A stretch of 64,000 nucleotides of DNA from Mucilaginibacter kameinonensis. GTDB taxonomy: Bacteria; Bacteroidota; Bacteroidia; Sphingobacteriales; Sphingobacteriaceae. Below, one piece after another: positions 1 to 9,197 of this stretch; the first letter of the stretch is position 1, and each line of letters starts with the position of its first letter. The translations under genes were made by a program, and so were the position numbers. The DNA lies in the NCBI RefSeq assembly GCF_003675385.1, contig NZ_RCWZ01000005.1:372001-436000 (forward strand), written 5' to 3'. The notes below the pieces were generated by a model. That model did not search any database and was not told the origin of the DNA. It worked only from the letters and a program-made list of their open reading frames with translations.

Positions 1-765
1 GTCGCCTACGCTTACCCCCAACCCGTAGCCAATAGGCGCTGAATAAATACCCGAGCCCGCGGTTACATCCGTAAAGTGTCCATTATCGTTCCTGAAAAGG
101 TGATCGCCGGCATCATGGCTGTATTTGAATCGCTGGGTGGAATCACCGTAGGTATCATTACTATGAACAGACGAAGTAAGCAGGAACATATCCAGGTCAC
201 CATCCTTGTCATAATCAAAAAATGAAGCCTGGGTAGATAGGCCTGCAAAGTCAAGCCCATATTTGGCGGCGCATTCGGTAAAGGTTAAATTGCCATTGTT
301 GATATAAAGCTGGTTTTTCCCTTTAAATGTTTTATAGCCGGATACTACGCTTACATAAATGTCTTTAAACCCATCGCCGTTAATATCAACTACTGTTACA
401 CCAGTTTTCCAATTGCCCGTACCGGCCACGCCTGCCCTATCTGTAATATCTTCAAACTTCATCCCCCCTTTGTTGATATACAGTTTGTTAGGCCCCTGAT
501 TTGATACAAAATAAAGATCGGGCAGACCATCGTTATTAAAATCTGCGGAAGCTACTCCTGCCCCATTGTAGAAATAGAGATAGTCTAAAATATTGACAGA
601 ATCGGATACAATATTCTTATTTACGAAGGTAACACCGGTTTCATTAGCCGGAAGTAGTTTAAATACGCCGTCGCCTGCTTTTTTGGGCTTGCAGGAAAAC
701 AGGCTGACTACACCAACGCTCATCAGAATAAAGCAATAGCTAAAAACAGATCTGGTAAACAGCAT
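1..765 (-). CDS. FG-GAP/VCBS repeat lipoprotein, UnbV-like (partial, 3' end beyond window)
   Basis: The reverse strand is open for 255 codons from an ATG at 765 to the window edge, so the C-terminus is missing. The N-terminus has a lipoprotein signal ending in a SLFSC lipobox. It continues with repeated Asp-rich calcium-binding loops of the FG-GAP/VCBS type (DFNNDGLPD, DINGDGFKD, DYDKDGDLD), as in beta-propeller surface proteins of the ASPIC/UnbV group. It starts 10 bases after the stop of the upstream gene and closely resembles that gene's N-terminus (QLYINKG, DITDRAG), so it is a tandem paralogue in the same operon. It is probably an outer-membrane-anchored accessory protein of the adjacent SusC/SusD system; its ligand is unknown. 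Confidence 0.85.
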   Translation of the reverse strand, partial: MLFTRSVFSYCFILMSVGVVSLFSCKPKKAGDGVFKLLPANETGVTFVNKNIVSDSVNILDYLYFYNGAGVASADFNNDGLPDLYFVSNQGPNKLYINKGGMKFEDITDRAGVAGTGNWKTGVTVVDINGDGFKDIYVSVVSGYKTFKGKNQLYINNGNLTFTECAAKYGLDFAGLSTQASFFDYDKDGDLDMFLLTSSVHSNDTYGDSTQRFKYSHDAGDHLFRNDNGHFTDVTAGSGIYSAPIGYGLGVSVGD

Positions 766-775
766 TATTGGGGTA

Positions 776-3700
776 TTAGCGTAGTTCATAAGCCTTAAGC
801 GGTTCGTCATTAATGCCGAACATATAATAATTTTTGCCTGCTGCGTTTTTAATGGCCACCGATGAACGTACCTGCCCGTTTAAATTGAGGCCTGTTTGGG
901 CAGCTGGAAAATAGGTAAATCCATTTTTTGTGTACTGATAAACCAGACCGCGGTTAGCATCGAGCCGGCCAACTTCCGGTTTAAAGCCATAGAAGTTACC
1001 ACCTAATATAATCTTCTTAACTCCTGTATTATCCAAATCGGCACATAAAATAGTGTTTACCATAGATAGCTGGGCGTCTGCAGGCAATGGTTTACATGTA
1101 AATTTTCCACCTTTATTTAAAAACACTGCAGAGGCAAGAAAGTTCATTTGATGCACTTCGGCACCGTCAAGCATTTCGGCTGTAAATACTTCGGTAAAAG
1201 GCTTGCCTGCGTAGTCGACGTAGCGTAAGAACCGTTTTTTAAGGATCGGCATCTGGCCAACCAAATCTGGCTTCATATGAAAAACATAGTTTATACCATC
1301 GCTTTTATACATGGAAGTTACACATTCCCTGGTGCCGTTGTTGTCAAAATCCTTTATATGAATTTCCATTGGTTGTTCAGCTGACGCCCTGAATTTTGAA
1401 TTAAGGCCTATATTGCCGCCAATAATATCAAGAGTGCCATCACCATCCACGTCGGCTACTTCGAGGCTGCTCCACCAACCTTTGTAGTTAGTAAGCTGCC
1501 TATCTTCAGTAAATTTCCCTTTATTGTTTTTAAAGATCCTGATTCCCATCCAGTTTCCGGCAACTATCAGATCCGGCGAGCCATTATTATCAATATCGGC
1601 CCATTTAGCAGCCGTTACCATACCCAACTTTGTATCATTCCCAAAAACTGCTTTCGATACATCTGTAAAATGGCCATTACCATCATTATGAAAAACAAAT
1701 GATTGAGGCGAACATCCATAAAGTCCGGGTACACTTCTTCCGCCTATAAACAAGTCAGGCTTGCCGTCGCCATCATAATCTGCCGAAACAATTACAGAAG
1801 CATTGACGGCCGCATGTAATGTTCTGTCAGGATCGCGGTGGAAGTTCCCTTTGCCATCGTTCACAAAAAAACGCGGATTGTAAACCGGGGTTTCGGCTTC
1901 ATCAGCATTACCTCCTACCCCTACTATCAGGTCCTGGTCGCCATCGCCATCAAAGTCGCCAAAAACAGCTCCTGCATTTTCCAGGTATTCCTGCTTTTTA
2001 AAATCGTCTGGAATGGTTTGTTTGAACCGCCCGTCTTTTTGCTGAATATAGATGGCTGCGAAATTGTTTTTTGAACTGCCGAAGTAAAAATCTGTAAGTC
2101 CGTCGCCGTTAACGTCGCCGGTTGCCATGTAAGGATTTTCTGTCGATAACATTTGCAGCATCAGGCGCTCATTGTCAAAATCGATAAAATCATCCTCCTT
2201 ATGCTTCGGAATGCTATCAAATATTGATTTGGTAACGTCGGCAAAAATCGTTTTAACAAATGGTTTTGTCCAGTTGTACGTCAACTTAGCATCGGTCTGT
2301 TTAATAGTGTAAACCCGATCAGCAGCTACATTCTTCAGCAGCTGGTAATTGTTACCTGGCCATATCACTTGCACTGAATCAATCGTTTTGTATTTCCCGA
2401 TACCGATAGTAAGCAAATTAGGTGATGTGCAGCTTTGGAAGCCCCGTGTAGGCTGGTTATAATAAATCAGCGAGCTGCCTTTCATAAATACCTTTACTGT
2501 AGTCCCAATTCCAAACGTATTTAACCCCGCTCCTTTTAATTTTAGTTGAATATGATGATTGCCGTTTTTTTCGGCATTGTTTTTATAGATAGAAACGGGT
2601 GCGTTTTCATTATTGACAATAAGGTCGTTATCACCATCATTATCCAGATCGGCATAGGATGAGCCATTGCTAAAACCTGGCTTATTCAAACCAAAATCGG
2701 CCGATTTGTTGGTAAATGTAAGGTTATGATTATTCAGATAGGCATAGCTGGATAAAGGCGATGAAGCCATTTTATCAGTGAAATCTTTATAATCAAATTT
2801 CTTTCTGCCCTCGGCGATCTTGGCCATATTATCGCGATTACCTAAAAATTCGATGTAATCCTGATCGGTAAGATCCTTGTAGATGCCGTTTGATACAAAA
2901 ATATCTTTCCATCCATCATTATCCATATCAAACATTAATGCGCCCCAACTCCAATCTGTAGCCGCTACACCTGAATAAAATGCCGTTTCTGAAAACGTAC
3001 CATCTGCATTACGTACTTGCAGACAGTTTTGCATATACTGATTATAATAACCGTCGCGCTGTTTGGCCTTGATCACATCATAGGATTCAAACGCAGTCAT
3101 TTTTTTTAACCGCAGATCACCCTCGGGCAACATTTCGGTGGTGAAAATATCGTACTGTCCGTCGTTATTGATATCAGCGATATCCGAACCCATTGAGGCC
3201 AGGCTTAAGTGCCCGGTTTCATTTTGAATATCTTCCTTAAAAGTTCCGTTTTTTTGATTGATGTAGAGATAATCACGTTCAAAAAAATCGTTGGAAACAT
3301 AAATATCGGGGTAGCCGTCCTGGTTTATATCGGCTACAGAAACACCTAAACCAAAACCGATATCGCTTGAATAAATCCCAGCCTCTTTGGTAACATTTGT
3401 AAAATGGCCGCCATCGTTACGGTACAGGCGTGCACCTCCCAATTCGTCAACTACAGCCCGTAAATTTTTACTAAAATCAAATGATTCGATGGGCCTGAAT
3501 GAGTTATTAAGTACAAAGCAATCCAGATCGCCGTCATTGTCATAGTCGAAAAATATGGCCTGGGTTGATAATCCATTATCTACCAGGCCATACTTTTGGG
3601 CTTCTTCCTTAAACGTACCGTCATGCTGATTAATAAATAGCTCATTGCCCTTTTCGTTGCCATGTGCATTACCGCTATGGCAAACATAAATGTCAAGCCA

Positions 3701-4078
3701 ACCATCACCGTTGATATCAACCATAATAGCTCCGGTGCTCCAGTATTTTGTGCCTTTAACCCCTGCTTTATCCGTTATATTCTCAAATTTCCAATTCCCT
3801 TTGTTGATATAAAGCTGGTTGCCGCCCATGTTTGAGGTAAGGTAAACATCGTTTAATCCGTCGTTGTTAACATCGCCTATGGCAACACCACCGCCGTTAT
3901 AGTAATTACGAAAGGTAAACACATTTGTCCGATCCTGATCGTTTAGGGTGTTGGCAAAATTTATCCCAAGGGCATCATTATTTTGCAGGGTGAACAGCGT
4001 TTGTTTATTACCGCTGTTACAGGCGCAAAGGGTAGTAAAAGCTATGAAAATTAGAAACAGGGGCGTTTTTGGATGCAT
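776..4078 (-). CDS. FG-GAP repeat ASPIC/UnbV lipoprotein
   Basis: This 1100-residue protein has a type II signal peptide with lipobox LCAC (Cys20). About residues 60-490 hold many FG-GAP/VCBS loops (DVNNDGLND, DINGDGWLD, DYDNDGDLD, DLDNDGDND). An ASPIC/UnbV domain follows at about 505-595 (TRGFQSC, DSVQVIWPG), then a second set of FG-GAP loops at about 650-1000. Such proteins commonly lie beside SusC/SusD pairs in Bacteroidota and probably sit on the cell surface as calcium-stabilised propellers; the substrate cannot be inferred. It follows SusD on the same strand, but a strong hairpin terminator lies between them, so it may be expressed at a lower level than SusC/SusD. Confidence 0.9.
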   Translation of the reverse strand: MHPKTPLFLIFIAFTTLCACNSGNKQTLFTLQNNDALGINFANTLNDQDRTNVFTFRNYYNGGGVAIGDVNNDGLNDVYLTSNMGGNQLYINKGNWKFENITDKAGVKGTKYWSTGAIMVDINGDGWLDIYVCHSGNAHGNEKGNELFINQHDGTFKEEAQKYGLVDNGLSTQAIFFDYDNDGDLDCFVLNNSFRPIESFDFSKNLRAVVDELGGARLYRNDGGHFTNVTKEAGIYSSDIGFGLGVSVADINQDGYPDIYVSNDFFERDYLYINQKNGTFKEDIQNETGHLSLASMGSDIADINNDGQYDIFTTEMLPEGDLRLKKMTAFESYDVIKAKQRDGYYNQYMQNCLQVRNADGTFSETAFYSGVAATDWSWGALMFDMDNDGWKDIFVSNGIYKDLTDQDYIEFLGNRDNMAKIAEGRKKFDYKDFTDKMASSPLSSYAYLNNHNLTFTNKSADFGLNKPGFSNGSSYADLDNDGDNDLIVNNENAPVSIYKNNAEKNGNHHIQLKLKGAGLNTFGIGTTVKVFMKGSSLIYYNQPTRGFQSCTSPNLLTIGIGKYKTIDSVQVIWPGNNYQLLKNVAADRVYTIKQTDAKLTYNWTKPFVKTIFADVTKSIFDSIPKHKEDDFIDFDNERLMLQMLSTENPYMATGDVNGDGLTDFYFGSSKNNFAAIYIQQKDGRFKQTIPDDFKKQEYLENAGAVFGDFDGDGDQDLIVGVGGNADEAETPVYNPRFFVNDGKGNFHRDPDRTLHAAVNASVIVSADYDGDGKPDLFIGGRSVPGLYGCSPQSFVFHNDGNGHFTDVSKAVFGNDTKLGMVTAAKWADIDNNGSPDLIVAGNWMGIRIFKNNKGKFTEDRQLTNYKGWWSSLEVADVDGDGTLDIIGGNIGLNSKFRASAEQPMEIHIKDFDNNGTRECVTSMYKSDGINYVFHMKPDLVGQMPILKKRFLRYVDYAGKPFTEVFTAEMLDGAEVHQMNFLASAVFLNKGGKFTCKPLPADAQLSMVNTILCADLDNTGVKKIILGGNFYGFKPEVGRLDANRGLVYQYTKNGFTYFPAAQTGLNLNGQVRSSVAIKNAAGKNYYMFGINDEPLKAYELR

Positions 4079-4096
4079 ATACTTTGCGAAAAAACA

Positions 4097-4122
4097 AACG
4101 TAGCGGAATTTTCCGCTACGTT
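4097..4122 (-). terminator. Intrinsic terminator/attenuator between susD and the UnbV gene
   Basis: Arms AACGTAGCGGAA (4097-4108) and TTCCGCTACGTT (4111-4122) are perfectly complementary. Read leftward the hairpin is followed by GTTTGTTTTTTC. It lies in the 70-base gap between the SusD stop and the next start, so it may reduce or stabilise distal transcription rather than end the operon. Confidence 0.75.
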
Positions 4123-4148
4123 CCTTTCAATCAAATAAATCTCAAATA

Positions 4149-5696
4149 TTAATAACCTGCGTTTTGTTTAAGGTTGGGGTTAGAGTCAACAGCACGTGCC
4201 GGTATTGGATAAACTGTTCTGGTTTTATCACTTTTGTTAGGGCGCTGATCAACCGGATCGTTAAATTTCTCAAACCTGATAAGGTCATTTCGCCTCCATC
4301 CTTCGTAATACAGCTCAAAACCACGCTCAGCAAGCATTGCTTTTAAATCTAAAGTTGCAAGGGCTGTGGCTCCGCGAGGGGTTCTTATGCCGTTTACTAT
4401 CGCAAGAGCAGATTCGCCATTCGGATCAGTACCACCTCTTAATATAGCCTCTGCTTTCATTAACCTAACATCGGCAAACCGTAAAAAGATGTACGTGTTT
4501 GTAGCGTAATCATCATTAACAGAGCCGTCTGGTGCCGGATGAGGGAAGTATTTAATAACGCGAATACCCTGTGCTTCTGTAGAATAATTAAGGTTCACAT
4601 CAGGTGTAAAAACCAATGGAGAACCACCGCGTTGTTTCAAGGCAACGTGACCCGGGCCATATTGCTGACCAACTAAGAAACCTGTATTTAAACCATTACG
4701 ATCTGTTAGTTCTGTATATGAGCCACCGCGCCTTTCGTCTTTTGCATCAAATGCATTGTAGAAATCAGCAAGTGTGGTAAAACCATTCCAGCCGCTTGGC
4801 GATTGATTGTAGTGCATGCCCATTCTCCAACGGTTATGTGTGTTACCCGGAGCATTCGTAGTGGTATTTATGATACCGAAAATTATACCTTTGGATTTGT
4901 CGCTGTTATCCCAGGCAAACTCCTGGAAGTATTTACCTGCAGGTTCCAGCTGATAACCAGCATCCGCAACCCTGTTAGCAAATACTATTACGCTGTCCAT
5001 ATCGGTTTTAGCGAAAGTAAACGGACCACCAACGGTTGTTGCTTTGTATACAGCTTTATTGAGGTATACTTTAGCTAACAACGCTTCGGCAGATGCTTTG
5101 CTTGCAGTTCCAGCTGATGCAGAAGCCCCAAGATTTGCTTCAGCAAATAGCAGGTCTTTAATTATAAAATCTGTGGCAGCGCTGCGAGAATAAACTTTAG
5201 GATTTTCACTTGATGCTGCATCCGGATCCCTGAATGGCGCCTGACCGTACAAGTCGACAACCTGAAACATGAAATATGCCCTCAAGAAACTTGCTTCAGC
5301 TTTGATTTGAGCGCTTGATTGCGACGAATTAATAACCTGTGTAGCACGGTAAACTCCGGTATTTAATTGATCCCAGGTATCACTTACCTGGTTGTGAAAC
5401 GCGTCCCAGGTGTGGGTATGCAATTTACGCCATGTTCCAAAATCTCCCCAGTCAGTTCCCCTTGTCGGGCCCATCATCTCGTCTGTAGGATGCTCCTGTA
5501 ATGCATAAGTATTTGCCTGGTCGGCTTGTCCGTTTAATTGAGAATAAACCCCTTTTAAATCCGATGCAGAACCATTACTTCCCTCTCTGATTACCTTTGA
5601 GCCGTAAACTTTTTCATCAAGTTTCGCGCAGCTCATTATTGTGAGTAACGACATTGCCAAACAGGCAACACTCGTTCTTTCTATTAATTTTTTCAT
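4149..5696 (-). CDS. SusD/RagB family outer-membrane lipoprotein
   Basis: The 515-residue protein begins with a type II signal peptide and lipobox IMSC (Cys23). The rest has the SusD/RagB layout: helical TPR-like segments in the N-terminal half (NSSQSSAQIKAEASFLRAYF, FRDPDAASSENP) and a typical C-terminus (RFADVRLMKAEAI, ERGFELYYEGWRRNDLIRF, YPIPARAVDSNPNLKQNAGY). SusD proteins cap the SusC porin and bind the oligosaccharide or other nutrient at the surface. It starts 10 bases after the SusC stop, so the two are co-transcribed. The substrate is not evident, because no glycoside hydrolase lies within the visible part of this locus. Confidence 0.95.
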   Translation of the reverse strand: MKKLIERTSVACLAMSLLTIMSCAKLDEKVYGSKVIREGSNGSASDLKGVYSQLNGQADQANTYALQEHPTDEMMGPTRGTDWGDFGTWRKLHTHTWDAFHNQVSDTWDQLNTGVYRATQVINSSQSSAQIKAEASFLRAYFMFQVVDLYGQAPFRDPDAASSENPKVYSRSAATDFIIKDLLFAEANLGASASAGTASKASAEALLAKVYLNKAVYKATTVGGPFTFAKTDMDSVIVFANRVADAGYQLEPAGKYFQEFAWDNSDKSKGIIFGIINTTTNAPGNTHNRWRMGMHYNQSPSGWNGFTTLADFYNAFDAKDERRGGSYTELTDRNGLNTGFLVGQQYGPGHVALKQRGGSPLVFTPDVNLNYSTEAQGIRVIKYFPHPAPDGSVNDDYATNTYIFLRFADVRLMKAEAILRGGTDPNGESALAIVNGIRTPRGATALATLDLKAMLAERGFELYYEGWRRNDLIRFEKFNDPVDQRPNKSDKTRTVYPIPARAVDSNPNLKQNAGY

Positions 5697-5706
5697 TTAT
5701 TTACTT

Positions 5707-8688
5707 TTAAAATCCTGCTGTTAAACCAAATGTATATGTACGGGCTTTAGGGTATGCAGTATAGTCGATACCTCTCGATGGCACACTATTAATATCTTTA
5801 TTAACATTTATTTCAGGATCTAATCCTTTATAACCGGTTATGATAGCTAAGTTTTGGCCGGTAAGAGCTACCCTCAGCGATTTAATAAATTTACCATTTT
5901 TCAATGGGAATGTATAACCTAAGGTTACGTTTGAAAGACGAACAAAGTCACCTTTTTCGAGCCAGCGTGTAGATACCTGACCAGAGTTAAGTGGGTTTTC
6001 ATTTGTAAATGCAACGTCGGTTGAAACATTGTGACCAGTTAGCAAACTTCCACGATAGAAATATGCGTTGGCTGTGTTGTCATAAATGTAAAAGCCTGTA
6101 ACTGCATTCAGGAAAACACTTAAATTCCAGTTTCCGTAAGTGAAGTTGTTGGTTAAGCTGGCGGTAAACTTAGGTAAAGCGCTGCCTTGCAGTGTCTGCA
6201 CGTCTATACCGTTAGGATAGATTGCAAAGCCGTCTTTATCAAGGCCATTGTATTGTGTAACCTTAAAGGTAAACAATGGGTAGTTATTTTGAATAACCTG
6301 CGAAAACGCGCCTGATAAGCCCTGACCGCTGATAGCACCAGTTTGTACAACCCTTTGTTTAAAGTCTTGAACTTTATTGCTCAAAAAGGTCATATTGTAA
6401 TTGATATCCCAGGTGAACTTAGGTCCCTGTACAGCAGCTACACTTAAACCTAACTCCAAACCTTTGTTCAACACTTTACCAGGAAGGTTTATCCACTGAC
6501 CAGGAGCTGGAGCCGGAGCCGAGAAATACTGGAAGAATAAGAGGTCTTTCGTACTCTTGTTGAAGTAATCAATAGTACCGGTTACCCTATTACCAAAGAT
6601 GGCGAAATCGATACCTGCACCGTAGTTAGTGGTAGTTTCCCATTTCAAATCAGGATTAGGTGCATAAAGCTGGTTGGTACCGCCGTTCAAATCAGACTGA
6701 TAAACTGAAAGCGACTGGTATGCAGGGAACTCCTGGTTACCTGTTTTACCATAGTTTAAGCGAAGGCTAAGATCATCGAAGATGCCTTTTGGAGCAAAGC
6801 TCTCATTCATGATCTTCCATTTAAGAGCCAACGCAGGGAATGTTGCGTAACGGTTATTCTTACCAAATTTTGAAGAACCATCGGTACGTACAGTAGCTGT
6901 TAACAGGTATTTATCTTTATATGAGTAATTTAACCTGCCATAATATGACTGTAACTGTGAGCGGGTGGTATCACCAAATATTGGGAAGGGGTTTTGGAAG
7001 TCGTTTACGTTTTTAACAAGAACATTTGGCTGTGATGTTTTAAAACGAATGTCATTAAAGTTTTTGTTATTAAATACCTGATATGAATAACCGGCCAACA
7101 CTGTCAATGAACTGTTATCAGTCCATTTTTTATCAAAAGTTAAAGTTTGCTCCGTAATTGCGTTGCCAAGTTTAACCGTTTGTAGCGCACCCATACCGGT
7201 ACCTGATATAGCCGGGGTAGTTTTACCTCTGATATTGCCGCTACTGGTATAACCCTGGATCCTTGGATCATAGAAAGTGTAACGTTTAGCCAATGAATAA
7301 TCATTACCATAGGTACCGCGGTAAGTTAAATTCCTGGTTAATTTGATGCTCAATCCTAAATTGGCCAATATGCGGTTCACATTATCCCTATCCCAGGTAT
7401 TGTTTAGCATATCTACAGGGTTAAGGCTGCTGCCGTCATAATAGTAAGTTCCATCAGGATTTTTAACCGGATAAGTTGGATTTAAACCGATAGTAGCACC
7501 AATAAGGCTGCCCTGAAAGCCGGCGTTGTTGGTGATAGGCGCGTAAATGTTTTTTACGTTCGATCCTAATAAATTAAGATCAAGCTTTACCACATCTTTA
7601 AATAAAGATTGAGTGGCATTGATTCTTACTGTACCACGTTTTAAGCCAGATTTCTTAATTACACCATTTTGGTCATCATAACTTCCTGATACGCGATAAA
7701 CAAAGCCACCGGTAGCACCGCCAAAGCCAAGGTTGAAATTTTGAGAAACAGCACCTCTTAAGATCTCATCCTGCCAGTTAGTATTGGCCCCTTTATTGAT
7801 AGCGTCTGCATCAGCACCAGTTGCTGCAACAGCCTGAAGAAATTGTGAAGCATTAAGCAACTTGTAACGGCTTGCAGCTGTTGAATATGAAGTGTTTTCA
7901 GAAAACTGTATCCCTTGTCCTTTTCTTCCTTTTCTTGTTGTGATCAACACAACGCCGTTAGCGCCTCTTGAACCATAAATGGCCGAAGCAGAGGCATCTT
8001 TTAATACCGAAATATTTTCGATATCGGCAGGGTTTAGGAAAGATAAAGGGTTACGGGCTGATGACATACCAATAGGGCTTGCAGCGCTTGAAGCCGCATA
8101 GCTGTCATTAGATACAGGTACACCATCAATTACATATAACGGGTCATTACCAGCCCTTATAGAACCGGTACCCCTTATATTAATAGAAGCACCGCTTCCT
8201 GGCTCACCACTGCCCGGAGTAACTGTTACACCGGCAATACGGCCCTGAAGCAACTGATCTGGTGTTGCTATTTGTCCTTTGTTAAAATCTTTGGTACTTA
8301 ATGAAGCTACAGAACCGGTTGCGTCTTTTACACGTTGGGTACCGTAACCTACTACAACTACTTCATTAAGGGCCTTGCTGGCCGATTCCATGCTTACGCT
8401 GATTTGCGATTGCCCATTGATAGGAACAGTAAGATTTGAATATCCTACGTAAGTAAATGTGAGACTTTTGGCAGTTGCAGGTACCGATATACGATAAGAA
8501 CCGTCTGCTGTGGTAATAGCCCCGCCTGAAGCACCAACGGCTGTTACCACCGATACCCCTATTAAAGGGGAACCATCTTTTTTGTCAGTTACTTTACCTG
8601 TTATTATCTTATTTTGGGCCATAGCAGGCTCCATCAAAAAGAGAAAAACAGCAAAGAAACATACTTTGAGTAAATGTTTAATTTGCAT
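5707..8688 (-). CDS. SusC/RagA family TonB-linked outer-membrane protein
   Basis: This is a 993-residue TonB-dependent transporter. Signal peptide residues 1-25 end in AMAQ. A carboxypeptidase-D regulatory-like domain spans about 28-110 and is followed by the SusC linker VVVVGYGTQRVKDATGSV. The plug covers about 118-235 (LLQGRIAGV, SINIRGTGSI, PLYVIDGVPV) and a 22-strand-type barrel runs to the C-terminal aromatic residue (TFGLTAGF). It imports a ligand captured by the adjacent SusD using TonB energy. No STN domain is present, so signalling through FecR is not expected; control more likely comes from the DUF6377-like regulator just upstream. Confidence 0.96.
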   Translation of the reverse strand: MQIKHLLKVCFFAVFLFLMEPAMAQNKIITGKVTDKKDGSPLIGVSVVTAVGASGGAITTADGSYRISVPATAKSLTFTYVGYSNLTVPINGQSQISVSMESASKALNEVVVVGYGTQRVKDATGSVASLSTKDFNKGQIATPDQLLQGRIAGVTVTPGSGEPGSGASINIRGTGSIRAGNDPLYVIDGVPVSNDSYAASSAASPIGMSSARNPLSFLNPADIENISVLKDASASAIYGSRGANGVVLITTRKGRKGQGIQFSENTSYSTAASRYKLLNASQFLQAVAATGADADAINKGANTNWQDEILRGAVSQNFNLGFGGATGGFVYRVSGSYDDQNGVIKKSGLKRGTVRINATQSLFKDVVKLDLNLLGSNVKNIYAPITNNAGFQGSLIGATIGLNPTYPVKNPDGTYYYDGSSLNPVDMLNNTWDRDNVNRILANLGLSIKLTRNLTYRGTYGNDYSLAKRYTFYDPRIQGYTSSGNIRGKTTPAISGTGMGALQTVKLGNAITEQTLTFDKKWTDNSSLTVLAGYSYQVFNNKNFNDIRFKTSQPNVLVKNVNDFQNPFPIFGDTTRSQLQSYYGRLNYSYKDKYLLTATVRTDGSSKFGKNNRYATFPALALKWKIMNESFAPKGIFDDLSLRLNYGKTGNQEFPAYQSLSVYQSDLNGGTNQLYAPNPDLKWETTTNYGAGIDFAIFGNRVTGTIDYFNKSTKDLLFFQYFSAPAPAPGQWINLPGKVLNKGLELGLSVAAVQGPKFTWDINYNMTFLSNKVQDFKQRVVQTGAISGQGLSGAFSQVIQNNYPLFTFKVTQYNGLDKDGFAIYPNGIDVQTLQGSALPKFTASLTNNFTYGNWNLSVFLNAVTGFYIYDNTANAYFYRGSLLTGHNVSTDVAFTNENPLNSGQVSTRWLEKGDFVRLSNVTLGYTFPLKNGKFIKSLRVALTGQNLAIITGYKGLDPEINVNKDINSVPSRGIDYTAYPKARTYTFGLTAGF

Positions 8689-9041
8689 AAAACTTGAGAT
8701 TTAGTTGAAATTGGTTTGTTATTGGGTTTAGTTTTTAACCCGTAAAAAAGAGCACCAACACTTTATACGAAATTATACTGATATGGTTCGGGGTATCATA
8801 ATAAATAATATCCTGAGCATACGCATAAATGCTACGAAAACTTTGCCCATACCAGCGGATAGCAGGTTAGTACAGGTTAAGGGTTAACAATAACTGATCG
8901 TTTAAAAATGTAAAGGTTTACAATTATTACTGGTTAAAATCTAATGCAATTTAATTATAAATAAACTCAGAAAAAGACCTTCGACGGTTAACAATGGTGA
9001 AAATGACTTATTTTAATGTTTTTATAAACTTTTTCGATGTT

Positions 9042-9064
9042 TTTAAAAGTTAAAAACTTTTAAA
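9042..9064. repeat. AT-rich perfect inverted repeat upstream of susC
   Basis: TTTAAAAGTT (9042-9051), three bases, then AACTTTTAAA (9055-9064). It is a possible operator for the neighbouring membrane-bound HTH regulator, or merely AT-rich sequence. Confidence 0.35.
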
Positions 9065-9138
9065 TCAATTAGTTATATAAAAAACCGAAGTGAAAAATAT
9101 AATGCTTTTTTATGCATTTATGATACTTTTATGCTAAA

Positions 9139-9170
9139 AAACCTGTAAGATTTTGAGGTCTTACAGGTTT
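9139..9170 (-). terminator. Intrinsic terminator of the DUF6377-like regulator gene
   Basis: Arms AAACCTGTAAGA (9139-9150) and TCTTACAGGTTT (9159-9170) with an 8-base loop; leftward the hairpin is followed by a T-run (complement of 9135-9140). It lies 28 bases past the stop codon. Confidence 0.75.
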
Positions 9171-9197
9171 CGTTTGTGCTTAATTGTAACAAAAAAG

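Larger units (their letters stand above)
8689..9197. other. 509-base AT-rich spacer upstream of susC
   Basis: No plausible ORF is visible. It contains the terminator of the upstream regulator (9139-9170) and a long AT palindrome (9042-9064). The susC promoter must lie here, but no full TTTG/TAnnTTTG match was found; the closest -7-like element is TAATTTCG on the minus strand near 8770-8777. Confidence 0.5.

Noticed and set aside
8760..8800. susC promoter at TAATTTCG
   Set aside because: It has one mismatch to TAnnTTTG and no TTTG at 19-21 bases, so it was not listed as a feature.
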